DNA of 58,989 nucleotides from Actinomycetes bacterium (GTDB taxonomy: Bacteria > Actinomycetota > Actinomycetes > Actinomycetales > Actinomycetaceae). The stretch covers positions 1 through 58,989 of the forward strand of contig JAFAAX010000020.1 in assembly GCA_023426345.1 (NCBI GenBank), given 5' to 3'. Every line of letters starts with the position of its first letter. The stretch's first letter is position 1. The translations under genes and the position numbers were made by a program. The notes under the pieces are model-generated. The model had not been told where the DNA came from. It saw only the letters and a program-made list of their open reading frames with translations, and did not search any database. Positions 50,771-58,869 of the stretch are shown piece by piece.

Positions 50771-52480
50771 TCACTGGCGGTCCGACAGCGCGATGTTCGC
50801 GGAGATCGCCTGGCCGATGCGCGCCCGCATGTCGTCGTCCACCCATTCCCCGGACGGCAGCGCCGACGGGCGGGAGGACTCATGGATGCCGAGCACGCCC
50901 TCCCACAGCGGCACGAGCTCCTCATGATAGGTGTGGCCGTGCCCCGCGGGCGCTGTTCCCGCGACGGGCAGATCGGCCAGGACCTGGATGAATGTGGCGC
51001 CGCGCGTGAATTCCATGCGCCGCGAGACGTCGTGGCCGGCCTTCTCGCGCAACCAGTCCGGCTGATGCCATACGATGTCCGTCGACCACCAGACCACGGG
51101 ATCCGATGGATGCTGCGCGTAGACCACGCGGGGGAAATCCCAGGGCCCCAGTTCGCGGCCGTAGACGTCGGCGGTGAGGTTCTCCGGGAGATTCGCGAAG
51201 CGGACGTTGCGGGCGTTGCCGACGACGGGCGCCACCTCCGGGCTGCCGCGGTGCCGGGCGGCGGTGAGGTCGCGGTGCAAATCCGTGAACGAGGGCGTCC
51301 CCACCCACAGCGCGCCGGAGACCTCGCGGAGGACCTCGTCGATGCCCGCGAAGACCTGCTGGGAGGCGTAGGCGCCCAGCGACTCCCCGCAGACGTACAG
51401 CGCGGGGCGCGGATGCTCGGGCGGCAGCGCGTCGAGGGCGTCCCGCACGGCCTGGAACAGCACACGCGACGCCTCGAGCGACGGCTCCAGGCCGGTGATG
51501 ACATTGATGCTCGAGGGGACGTAAGAGTACTGCATCGAGGCCGTCGCGCAGTCTCCGCCGGTGAGGTACTCGACAGGCTGGACCTGCCACTCGTCGACCC
51601 AGCCGGAGCCGGTGGACGTGGTGACCAGCAGCACGGAGCGGTCGAAGGCGCCCGTGCGGCGCAGCTCCTCGACGACCAGCTGCGCCCGGTCGGCCATGGT
51701 CTGGTGCCCGTGCGGCATGCCCGCGTACACGCGGATCGGCTCCTGCGCCGGGCGCCCGGTCACCGCCTCGATGTCGGCCAGGCGAGGGCCGCGGCCCAGG
51801 AAGACGCGGCCCTGGCCGCCCACCGACTCCCAGGACGACAGCGAGTCCAGCGAACCGGACCGTTCCGGCTGGGCGGGCTGGTAGATGCCGCGCGCCGTGC
51901 GGCGGTCCATCTTGAGGGCGTGGCGGGAGAAGAAGGAGACGACGCCGCCCACCAGCAGGCGCGAGGTCGCCAGGACCACCAGGGCCGCCACGAGCGCGCC
52001 GGCCAGGAGCCAGGCGACGGGGCTCGGCACCCAGCGCATGAACAGCGCGACCAGTTCGCGAAGGATCCAGATCACGCCCGCGAGCAGGCCGAGCAGCAGG
52101 TACATGATCGCCAGCGCCCCGATGACGCCGAGCAGATAGGCGCGCCACGACTCCGCGGGCATCTCCACCAGGGCCGCCGCCCTTCGGGTGTCCCGGGCCG
52201 AGACGATGACCGAACGAATGAACCAGACGAGGAACACCACGACGACCGCGCGGGGGGTCCACTCGCCGGCCCACGGAGCCACCGTCAGCGACAGTCCGAT
52301 CCAGGCGATGACCGCGGCCCCGGCCTTCTCGACCAACAGGCCCAGGACGTACCCGACGGCCATCAGCACGCCCGAGGTCGCGGCATGCCACCACCAGCTG
52401 CGGGCCATCAGCGAGGGGGACACCGAGATCGCGTACATCACCAGCGCGAGCACCGCGCCGAGCAGTGACTGGATGATCAT
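50771..52480 (-). CDS. Membrane alpha/beta-hydrolase, Rv1069c-like
   Basis: A 569-residue protein. Six or so N-terminal helices (1-205) precede a large cytoplasmic or outside alpha/beta-hydrolase domain with a nucleophile elbow YVCGESLGAYASQ (Ser near 364), preceded by VLLVTTSTGSGWVDE, and candidate acid/base residues in SDPVVWW and GHGHTYHEEL. Similar proteins in mycobacteria (Rv1069c) are of unknown function. I chose the ATG at 52480; an in-frame ATG at 52558 would add 26 disordered residues and lies right after a TACAAT promoter-like box, so it would be too close to the transcription start. Confidence 0.78.
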   Translation of the reverse strand: MIIQSLLGAVLALVMYAISVSPSLMARSWWWHAATSGVLMAVGYVLGLLVEKAGAAVIAWIGLSLTVAPWAGEWTPRAVVVVFLVWFIRSVIVSARDTRRAAALVEMPAESWRAYLLGVIGALAIMYLLLGLLAGVIWILRELVALFMRWVPSPVAWLLAGALVAALVVLATSRLLVGGVVSFFSRHALKMDRRTARGIYQPAQPERSGSLDSLSSWESVGGQGRVFLGRGPRLADIEAVTGRPAQEPIRVYAGMPHGHQTMADRAQLVVEELRRTGAFDRSVLLVTTSTGSGWVDEWQVQPVEYLTGGDCATASMQYSYVPSSINVITGLEPSLEASRVLFQAVRDALDALPPEHPRPALYVCGESLGAYASQQVFAGIDEVLREVSGALWVGTPSFTDLHRDLTAARHRGSPEVAPVVGNARNVRFANLPENLTADVYGRELGPWDFPRVVYAQHPSDPVVWWSTDIVWHQPDWLREKAGHDVSRRMEFTRGATFIQVLADLPVAGTAPAGHGHTYHEELVPLWEGVLGIHESSRPSALPSGEWVDDDMRARIGQAISANIALSDRQ

Positions 52481-52647
52481 CGGAGTGTCGGGGACTTCCT
52501 GCTGGCGGGCCGGGGCGGACTGCGCGGACGGGGTGGCCGGTCGGCCACGGGATGGCATCCATTGTACGGGGCGCGGATGCCCGGACTGGGGCGGGCGGAT
52601 GGCTGCCTGCCGGAGTCCTCTGGAACACGGTCTCCGACACGCCGTGT

Positions 52648-52658
52648 CCGCCCTCGTC
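52648..52658 (-). repeat. Family A repeat copy in a divergent promoter region
   Basis: Reverse-strand GACGAGGGCGG, 20 bases upstream of the ATG of the oxidoreductase gene and just before its -10-like CAGAAT. Confidence 0.65.
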
Positions 52659-52666
52659 GGGGGTGA

Positions 52667-52672
52667 CAGAAT
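52667..52672 (+). promoter_or_regulatory. -10-like box 6 bases before the oxidoreductase start
   Basis: CAGAAT followed by CGGCGC and ATG, the same spacing and same six bases as at 31068-31080. Confidence 0.4.
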
Positions 52673-52678
52673 CGGCGC

Positions 52679-53845
52679 ATGATGAACGGACCCGCGAATC
52701 CCCATGCCCTGCTCCCCGATCTGCCCGACGCCCTCGCCCGCCTGGCCGACGGCCTCACGCTGCCCAACCCGATGGACGCGCCGCCGCTGCGCTGGGGCAT
52801 CATCGGAGCCGGGGGCATCGCGCGGACCTTTGCGCGCGACGTGCCCGCCTACACCCGGTCGCGCATCGCCGCCGTGGCGGCCCGGGACCTCGACCGCGCG
52901 GAGGGCTTCGCCCGCGAGTTCGGGGTGGAGCACGCGTTCGGCTCCTACGAGGAGCTGGTCGCCTCGCCCGATGTCGACGCCGTCTACGTGGCGACGATCC
53001 ACCCGCTCCACGCCGAGCACGCCCTGCTGGCGCTGCGGGCCGGCAAGCCCGTCCTTGTCGAGAAGTCCTTCACCATGGACGCCGGCCAGGCCCGCGAGGT
53101 CCTGGGGACGGCCCGAGAGTCGGGGCTGTTCGCCATGGAGGCGATGTGGAGCCGGCAGCTCCCCCACTACCGCGTGATCCGGCAGATCGTGCGCAACGGG
53201 GGCCTCGGGCACGTGGTGTCCGTGCAGGCGGACCACGGTCAGTCGCTGCGCGACGTCCCGCGCCTCGTGCGCCCCGAGCTGGGGGGCGGCGCGCTCATGG
53301 ACCTCGGCATCTACCCGGTGTCCTTCGTCCACGACGTCCTGGGCGCCCCCGCCTCCGTGACCGCCGTCGGTCGGCTGGTGCGCGGGGATCTCGGGGTCGC
53401 GCGGGGCTCGTCGCGCCCGGTCCGCATCGACGAGGGCGACGCCGCCGTCCTGAGCGTGTCCGCTCCCGAGGGCGCCGCTGAGGCGCCTGGCGGCGTGGGT
53501 CCGGACGGGGCCTTGGGCGTCGCGCGCTGCCACCTGGACGGGCGCTCGGCCACCTCCGCGGAGGTCGTGTTCGAGCGCGGCGCCCTGGAGCTCCCCCTCC
53601 AGTTCTATCGGCCCGGCGTGCTGCGACTGCGCACCTTCCCCGAGGGCGGGCCGGCGGACGGAGCCGTCGTCGACTGGGACTCGACGTTGCCCGGGGGGTT
53701 CCAGTACGAGGCCGCCGAGGTCGCCCGCTGCCTGGGCGCGGGGCTCACCGAGTCCCCGGACATGACGTGGCGCGACACCGTCGAGGTCATGGACGCGATG
53801 GACGCGATCCGCGCCCAGGTGGGGGTGGTCTATCCCTGGGAGTGA
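52679..53845 (+). CDS. Gfo/Idh/MocA-family NAD(P)-dependent oxidoreductase
   Basis: A 388-residue dehydrogenase. The Rossmann fold starts RWGIIGAGGIARTFARDV, and the family EKP motif is VLVEKSFT (Lys near 129). GGGALMDLGIYPVSF is the conserved catalytic/binding helix of trans-1,2-dihydrobenzenediol- and sugar-dehydrogenase-like members. A family A copy (53429-53440) codes for RIDEGDAAV between strands of the C-terminal sheet, where a 35-residue low-complexity stretch interrupts the domain. A second ATG is at 52682. The substrate is unknown. Confidence 0.9.
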   Translation: MMNGPANPHALLPDLPDALARLADGLTLPNPMDAPPLRWGIIGAGGIARTFARDVPAYTRSRIAAVAARDLDRAEGFAREFGVEHAFGSYEELVASPDVDAVYVATIHPLHAEHALLALRAGKPVLVEKSFTMDAGQAREVLGTARESGLFAMEAMWSRQLPHYRVIRQIVRNGGLGHVVSVQADHGQSLRDVPRLVRPELGGGALMDLGIYPVSFVHDVLGAPASVTAVGRLVRGDLGVARGSSRPVRIDEGDAAVLSVSAPEGAAEAPGGVGPDGALGVARCHLDGRSATSAEVVFERGALELPLQFYRPGVLRLRTFPEGGPADGAVVDWDSTLPGGFQYEAAEVARCLGAGLTESPDMTWRDTVEVMDAMDAIRAQVGVVYPWE

Positions 53846-53998
53846 GGGTCTCTGGCATGGATCCTGCGCCCTGGCATTCCCCAGGGGCTCCGGGCTCTCT
53901 CCGAGCGGTCTGCGATCAGCTCGAGCCGAGGGTAGGCACGACGACCACTCGGATCGGTGGCCCGGAGAACACCTGCCACGGCGGATACGCTGGGAGCC

Positions 53999-54793
53999 AT
54001 GCCGCGAGATGATGCCTGGATCGAGCGAAGCGTGGTTGATGGGATACCAACCGTCATCGCGTTTCCCCGCGACGCTCGTGCGCCAGGCGAGCTGGCGCTC
54101 TGGCTGCCGTACCTCGGCGGCACGAAAGAGACCTTTCTCGGGGTGCTCACCGACCTCGCCGCGCAAGGATTCGTCGCCGTCAGCATCGATCCCCGGCGCC
54201 ATGGCGACCGTCGCCCGGCCGGGCTCGACCTCCGTCAACTCGTCGTCGACGGTTTTCGCTCAGACGTCTGGCCGATCCTCGGCGGCACCGTCCTGGACGC
54301 CTTCGAGATCACCGAATGGGCTCTCCACAGGTTCGGGCTCGTCAGGGTCGTCTGCGGCGGGGTCTCGCTCGGCGGTGACATCGCGCTCGCACTGGCAGGC
54401 ATAGATCCGCGAGTCCTCCGTGTCGCGGCCGTCGCCGCCACACCCGATTGGACCAGGCCCGGGATGACCCAGGTCGGTCGGCCCGATCAGGTCATCGACC
54501 AAGGCGCACCGACGGCCTATGGTCGCTACCTCCACGACGCGCTCAGCCCGATCGCCCACACCGACCGGTACCGCGAGGGGCTTGCGATCCGGTTCGACGT
54601 CGGCACCGATGACACGCACGTGCCCGCCGAGGCCGCCGAGCGCTTCGCGTTGGACCTCCGATCCCACGACGAGGCGGCAACGGTCGACATCCACCGCCAT
54701 CCGGGCGACCACCTGGACGTCGCCCTGAACCCGCAGATACTTGCCGAAAGCGCGCAGTTTCTGGTCAGCGCGCGAGTTCGGTTTCCGCGCTGA
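53999..54793 (+). CDS. Alpha/beta-hydrolase (dienelactone-hydrolase-like esterase)
   Basis: A 264-residue hydrolase with the elbow CGGVSLGGDIALA (Ser near 125), a candidate Asp in VGTDDTHVPAEAAERFA and His in RHPGDHLDVALNP. The core segment LWLPYLGGTKETF is a likely oxyanion strand. Codon use is less GC-extreme (TTG, CTT, ATA occur) than in neighbours, so the gene may be a recent arrival. A family A copy starts 2 bases after its stop codon. Confidence 0.85.
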   Translation: MPRDDAWIERSVVDGIPTVIAFPRDARAPGELALWLPYLGGTKETFLGVLTDLAAQGFVAVSIDPRRHGDRRPAGLDLRQLVVDGFRSDVWPILGGTVLDAFEITEWALHRFGLVRVVCGGVSLGGDIALALAGIDPRVLRVAAVAATPDWTRPGMTQVGRPDQVIDQGAPTAYGRYLHDALSPIAHTDRYREGLAIRFDVGTDDTHVPAEAAERFALDLRSHDEAATVDIHRHPGDHLDVALNPQILAESAQFLVSARVRFPR

Positions 54794-54795
54794 TT

Positions 54796-54807
54796 GACGA
54801 GGGCGGC
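54796..54807 (+). repeat. Family A repeat copy at a stop codon
   Basis: The hydrolase stop TGA is followed directly by TTGACGAGGGCGGCGCC. Confidence 0.75.
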
Positions 54808-54852
54808 GCCGGCGCGGGCGCGGGCGCTCGGACGCGAGGAGGACCGCCCCGC

Positions 54853-54990
54853 GGAAGAGCGATCCGCCCGCGGGAAAGCGATCTGCCCTCGGAGAAGGGA
54901 ACTGGCCTCGGGGAAGGGGAATGCTCGTGGGGAAGCTCTATGGCGCTTCCCTGCGAGCAGTTCCCTTCCCCACGGGCAGATCCCTGTCCG
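54853..54990. repeat. Family C tandem array with inverted arm
   Basis: Forward units of 19-20 bases start near 54853, 54872, 54891, 54911 and 54930 (GGGAAAGCGATCTGCCCTCG is the clearest). The stretch 54944-54990 carries the same motif on the other strand (CGCTTCCC, AGTTCCC, GGGCAGATCCC), so the array can fold back on itself. Confidence 0.7.
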
Positions 54991-55082
54991 ACGAGCGATA
55001 CTCGCGTGCGCCCTCCATCGCGGACAGCCCCCTCGCTCACACCCACACGGGAGGACACCCCGCGGACCAACGCGACACAAGC

Positions 55083-55126
55083 ACCGAACTCACAAGCGAA
55101 CAGGACCGAACTCGCGACGAAACAAC
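55083..55126 (+). repeat. Family B: 22-bp tandem repeat, two units
   Basis: Units at 55083 (ACCGAACTCACAAGCG) and 55105 (ACCGAACTCGCGACG), exactly 22 bases apart and each ending in ACAGG or ACAAC. Confidence 0.8.
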
Positions 55127-55312
55127 ACCCACACCCCACCCATCATCAACGAACTCACCACAGGGTGACCCACACCACACACCAATCAGTTCGCAACAGT
55201 CTGACAACCAGCGGAGAGCCAGAAGATGAGGTCGCAACGTTCGCCGCTGCGTTGCCACCTCAACTTCGCGCCGCCCGCGACCTGCCGCCACAGGCGGCGA
55301 CGTCGACGTCTC

Positions 55313-56167
55313 TCAGCGCCCGGAGCGCGCCTGAACCTGCGCCGCCGTCCACACCAGGGTCGTGTAGGGGATCGCGAGGCGCACGTGGTCACCGGTCATG
55401 CCGTGCTCGCCGGTCAGCATGTGGTCGCGCGCACCGGGGTGGTCCCAGAGGTACCACCGCAGGTTCTCCTGCATGCGCGCGCGTCCCGCGGCGTCCTGGC
55501 GGAGGTAGGAGGACCGCGTGGTGCCGAGGTCCATGAGCTCGGCGCGGGTCATGCGGTCGGTCCAACGCACCTGGTGGAGGCGCGGCACCGTGAATGCCGG
55601 TCCGAACGCCGGGGGGTCGTCGACGCGGTGGACGTCGCCGGAGCGCATGATCCGGGTGAGCCGCCGGACCCAGGGGTCCGAGACATCCATCTGATTCCAC
55701 ACGGCGGCGATCGCGCCTCCGGGCGCCAGGATCCGCGCGGCCTCCGCGCCGGCCCGTCCGGCGTCCACCCAGTGCCAGGACTGGGCGTAGACGACCAGGT
55801 CGACGCTCGCGTCGTCCAGGCCCGTGGCCTCGGCCGTCGTCTCGCGGATCGTCAGGCCGGCGCCGCCCTCGTCCAGGAGGCCGCCACCGCCCGCGGTCCG
55901 GGACCCGGTCCCTCGGCCGGGGACGAGGGCGGCCGCGCGCAGCTGCGCGCGCATGCCGGCGGACGGCTCGACGGCGTCGACCCGACATCCGCGCGCGAGC
56001 AGCAGCTCCGTCATCTTGCCGGTGCCGGCCCCGATGTCGGCGACGCGCGGCGGCCCGCTCTCCGTTGCGGCGCCGGCCGCGGCCAGGAGGAGGTCGACGG
56101 CGTCCGCCGGATAGCCGGGGCGCACCCGGGCGTAGGACGGCAGGACGGCGTCGAAGGGGTTCTCCAC
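55313..56167 (-). CDS. Class I SAM-dependent methyltransferase
   Basis: A 284-residue methyltransferase. The SAM motif is VADIGAGTGKMTELLL (about 42-57), followed by VDAVEPSAGM and the acidic loop. A 24-residue low-complexity loop (about 79-102) between strand 2 and motif II is framed by two inverted family A repeats and codes for a glycine-rich stretch ending LLDEGGAGL. SVDLVVYAQSWHWVD and GAIAAVWN are motif IV/post-I segments of UbiE/TrmR-like enzymes. The GTG start is inferred, with AAGGTG upstream. The acceptor is unknown. Confidence 0.85.
   Translation of the reverse strand: MENPFDAVLPSYARVRPGYPADAVDLLLAAAGAATESGPPRVADIGAGTGKMTELLLARGCRVDAVEPSAGMRAQLRAAALVPGRGTGSRTAGGGGLLDEGGAGLTIRETTAEATGLDDASVDLVVYAQSWHWVDAGRAGAEAARILAPGGAIAAVWNQMDVSDPWVRRLTRIMRSGDVHRVDDPPAFGPAFTVPRLHQVRWTDRMTRAELMDLGTTRSSYLRQDAAGRARMQENLRWYLWDHPGARDHMLTGEHGMTGDHVRLAIPYTTLVWTAAQVQARSGR
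55862..55933. repeat. Inverted pair of family A repeats inside the methyltransferase gene
   Basis: GCCGCCCTCGTC (55862-55873) faces GACGAGGGCGGC (55922-55933) across 48 bases. The whole segment is an in-frame insertion in a conserved fold. Confidence 0.8.
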
Positions 56168-56256
56168 GGTCGGACACCTTAGCGCCGGGCGCCGTCGGCC
56201 GCGCCCGACGACAGGCAGCGGGTGCCGGACGGCAGCGACGACGATCCCCCTCTCCC

Positions 56257-57609
56257 TCAGAAGGCCGGGATGAAGATCTCGACACGGCGGTTGAGGCTGC
56301 GGCCAGCGGGATTGTCGGAACCGTCGGAGTTCTCGTTCGGGGCCACGGGCCGGGTCTCGCCGAAGCCCTCGGCGTCCAGGCGCGCCGTGACGCCCCGCGT
56401 CTGCAGCGCCTCGACCACGGCGGCGGCTCGCGCCTCGGACAGCTTCTGGTTGAAGTCCTCGTCGCTGATGGAGTCCGTGTGCCCGTACACGTGGGCCTCC
56501 GGGACGTCGAGTTCCTGGAGCACACCCGCGAGCCCAGTGAGGATCGCCGCCGCATCCGGGCGGACGGTCGCCTCACCGAAGTCGAAGAGCACGCCGTCCT
56601 TCAGGGTGATCGTCGTGCCGCAGGACTCGACGGGGGCGATCGCGTCGATCGGCGGGAAGGTCCCGACCCTCGGCGCGGGCGGCAGGGGATCTGCCTGGAC
56701 GGTGCGCACGCCGGCGGGGCCGGTGACCAGGGCCTCGCCCTCGCCGTAATTGACGATGGTGAGACGGGCGTCGCTGTAGACCCCCGACCCATCGCCGTAG
56801 TTGGTGATCGTCGTCGCCCCGTCGCCGGAGGGAGCCGGGACCGCCGTCACGCCGGGAGTCGGCGCGGGACCGGGAGCCGCCGCCGGGCCGGCCGCTGCGT
56901 CGGGGCCGGTCGACCACACACCGGACCCGTCTCCGTAGAGGGTGAGGACCTCCCCCGTCCGGCGGTCGGAGGAGGTGCCCGATCCGTCCCCATACGTCGT
57001 GACCACCAGGTCGTCGCTGGAGTACGTGCCCGACCCGTCGCCGTAGTTCGTGATCACGATGCCGTTCGCGCCGGAGTAGGTGCCCGAGCCGTCGCCGTAG
57101 TTCGTGATCGTGGCGTCGTCCGTGGACACGACGCCCGACCCGTCGCCGTAGTTGACCACCGCCCCTCCGTCGTCGGTGGTTCCCACGCCGGACCCGTCCC
57201 CATACAGGACCGTTCCAGCAGACGTGACCACACCGGTCCCGTCGCATCGCGCGGGAGCGACAGTGATGCCGGGGACGTCACCGATGCTGTCGCGGGCGAC
57301 GTCCATGTCGAAGGCGCCCTGCGAGGCGCTGAGCAGCGACAGGTCAGGCAGGACGATGCCCGGGACCGGCGGGATCTCGCCGACGGCGTAGCCCGGCACC
57401 GCCCAGTCGGCGTTCCTCCCCGCCATCGACGAGGGCGAGGACGAGGGCGTCGTCCCCGAGGCGGGGGCCGAGGATCCGCTCGCGGCGGAACTCTGCGCGG
57501 ACGAGGACGGCGCGCCGCCCGCACTGGACCCGCATGCGGCGAGCGATCCTGCGAGGGCGAGCAGAGCGGCAGCGTTGGCCAACTTCGGCACAGTTGTCAG
57601 CATCACCAT
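56257..57609 (-). CDS. OmpA-family lipoprotein with YGDGSG repeats
   Basis: A 450-residue lipoprotein with lipobox LAAC and a Ser/Ala linker. Residues about 125-300 contain seven exact YGDGSG motifs, most within ITNYGDGSGTYS-like units of about 17 residues, with a decayed eighth (NYGEGEA). The C-terminal domain (335-450) is OmpA-like: FDFGEATVRPDAAAILTGLAGVLQE, VYGHTDSISDEDFNQKLSEARA and NRRVEIFI, the peptidoglycan-binding pattern. The Asp/Gly-rich repeats could form a beta-helix or Ca-binding roll. The ATG at 57609 is chosen over 57603. It probably links membrane and cell wall. Confidence 0.85.
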   Translation of the reverse strand: MVMLTTVPKLANAAALLALAGSLAACGSSAGGAPSSSAQSSAASGSSAPASGTTPSSSPSSMAGRNADWAVPGYAVGEIPPVPGIVLPDLSLLSASQGAFDMDVARDSIGDVPGITVAPARCDGTGVVTSAGTVLYGDGSGVGTTDDGGAVVNYGDGSGVVSTDDATITNYGDGSGTYSGANGIVITNYGDGSGTYSSDDLVVTTYGDGSGTSSDRRTGEVLTLYGDGSGVWSTGPDAAAGPAAAPGPAPTPGVTAVPAPSGDGATTITNYGDGSGVYSDARLTIVNYGEGEALVTGPAGVRTVQADPLPPAPRVGTFPPIDAIAPVESCGTTITLKDGVLFDFGEATVRPDAAAILTGLAGVLQELDVPEAHVYGHTDSISDEDFNQKLSEARAAAVVEALQTRGVTARLDAEGFGETRPVAPNENSDGSDNPAGRSLNRRVEIFIPAF

Positions 57610-57772
57610 GACGCAGACCATATCCGACAAGGATGAGTGGGACGATGGTCCCCCCGCCCCGTCCCAGGAAGCGGACACCAGGGCGCCGTGTCAGGGTCCG
57701 GTCGCCCCTTGGGAGCGCGGCGCGCCCGGGGCTGATCGTCCGATCCGTGCCGCGCAGCCGGCGCGCCCGCCC

Positions 57773-58777
57773 TCACTCGGTCGGCAGCCACGCCAGGGCG
57801 TCGGCCAGCTCGGGGTGGCGGAACGCGAATCCGTCGGCCAGCAGACGCCGCGGCGCGACGCGCTGGCCGGCGCGCACGACCTCGGCGACCATGTCGGGCC
57901 CGAGCACAGGGACGAGCAGCCCGGCGGGCAGCGGCAGGATCGCCGGACGATGGAGGGACGCCGCGTAGGCGCGCGCGAATTCCCGTTGGCGCACGGCGCC
58001 GGGCGCCGTCACGTCGACCGGCCCCTCCACGTCGGAGTCGAGCAGCAGATGGCGCATCGCGCGGACGTGGTCGGTCCGCGTGACCCACGACAGCCACTGC
58101 GCGCCACCGCTGATCGGCCCGCCCAGGCCCGCGCGGTACAGGAGTCCCTGGAGCCCCAGGTATCCGCCGGCCTCGGACAGGACGATCCCCGTGCGCAGCG
58201 CGACGACGCGGACGCCGACCGTCCGGGCGGGTTCGGCGGCGCGCTCGGTGAGGCGGCAGACGCGCGCCAAGAAATCGTCGCCGAGCGGGGAGTCCTCCGT
58301 CAGCTCCTCGTCCCCGCGCTCCGCGCCGTAGATCCCGACCGCCGAGGGGACGAGCAGGGTCCGGGGACGCCTCCCGTCCCGTCCCTCCGACGAGGGCGGC
58401 TCCGCGCCGTCGACCGGCCGATCGGAGGCCGATGCCCGCGCCATCGCCTGGGCCGCTGTGCGCACCGAGTCCACGCGGCTGGTGAGGATCTCGCGGCGGT
58501 ATCCGCTGGTCCAGGGCCGGTCTCCGATCCCCGCCCCGGACAGGACGACCACGGCGTCCACGTCGTCCAGGCCGGCGCCCGGACCGTCGATGCTCCCAGT
58601 GGCCGGATCCCACCGGCGCTCTCCGGGCCCCATCGGCGCGCGGCGGACCAGGCGGATCACCCGATGGGCGGCCTTCCCGCCCGGATCGGCGCCGATCCCG
58701 GGCCGCTCGCCCTCCGACAGCGCCTCGGCCAGCGCCGTCCCCAGCAGTCCCGACGCGCCCGCGATCGCGATCCTCAT
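57773..58777 (-). CDS. TIGR01777-family SDR/NAD-epimerase-like protein
   Basis: A 334-residue extended SDR protein: N-terminal RIAIAGASGLLGTALAEAL (GxxGxxG), RRWDPATGSIDG, VVVLSGAGIGDRPWTSGYRREILTSRV and the C-terminal LPLPAGLLVPVLGPDMVAEVVRAGQRVAPRRLL typical of the YfcH group. The function is unknown, possibly in cell division or envelope redox. A reverse-direction family A copy (58389-58400) codes for AEPPSSEGRDG in a variable loop. A TAGTCT box lies 7 bases before the ATG. Confidence 0.9.
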   Translation of the reverse strand: MRIAIAGASGLLGTALAEALSEGERPGIGADPGGKAAHRVIRLVRRAPMGPGERRWDPATGSIDGPGAGLDDVDAVVVLSGAGIGDRPWTSGYRREILTSRVDSVRTAAQAMARASASDRPVDGAEPPSSEGRDGRRPRTLLVPSAVGIYGAERGDEELTEDSPLGDDFLARVCRLTERAAEPARTVGVRVVALRTGIVLSEAGGYLGLQGLLYRAGLGGPISGGAQWLSWVTRTDHVRAMRHLLLDSDVEGPVDVTAPGAVRQREFARAYAASLHRPAILPLPAGLLVPVLGPDMVAEVVRAGQRVAPRRLLADGFAFRHPELADALAWLPTE

Positions 58778-58784
58778 GCCGACC

Positions 58785-58790
58785 AGACTA
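58785..58790 (-). promoter_or_regulatory. -10 box of a probable leaderless promoter (SDR gene)
   Basis: TAGTCT on the minus strand, 7 bases before the ATG, overlapping a near copy of the family A core (TACGAGGGCG on the plus strand). Confidence 0.5.
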
Positions 58791-58869
58791 CGAGGGCGCG
58801 TCCGAGCGGGGAAGGGCGGGGCGCCGCCCGGGCCCGCCGCGCGACCGATGACCGGGTCGGCACCGGCCC

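Larger units (their letters stand above)
54794..55312. other. 519-base intergenic region with families A, B and C together
   Basis: No gene is seen. It holds a family A copy (54796-54807), a family C inverted array (54853-54990), GGGAGGACACCCC, and two family B units (55083-55126). From 55130 to 55312 I find no clear element. Confidence 0.8.
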
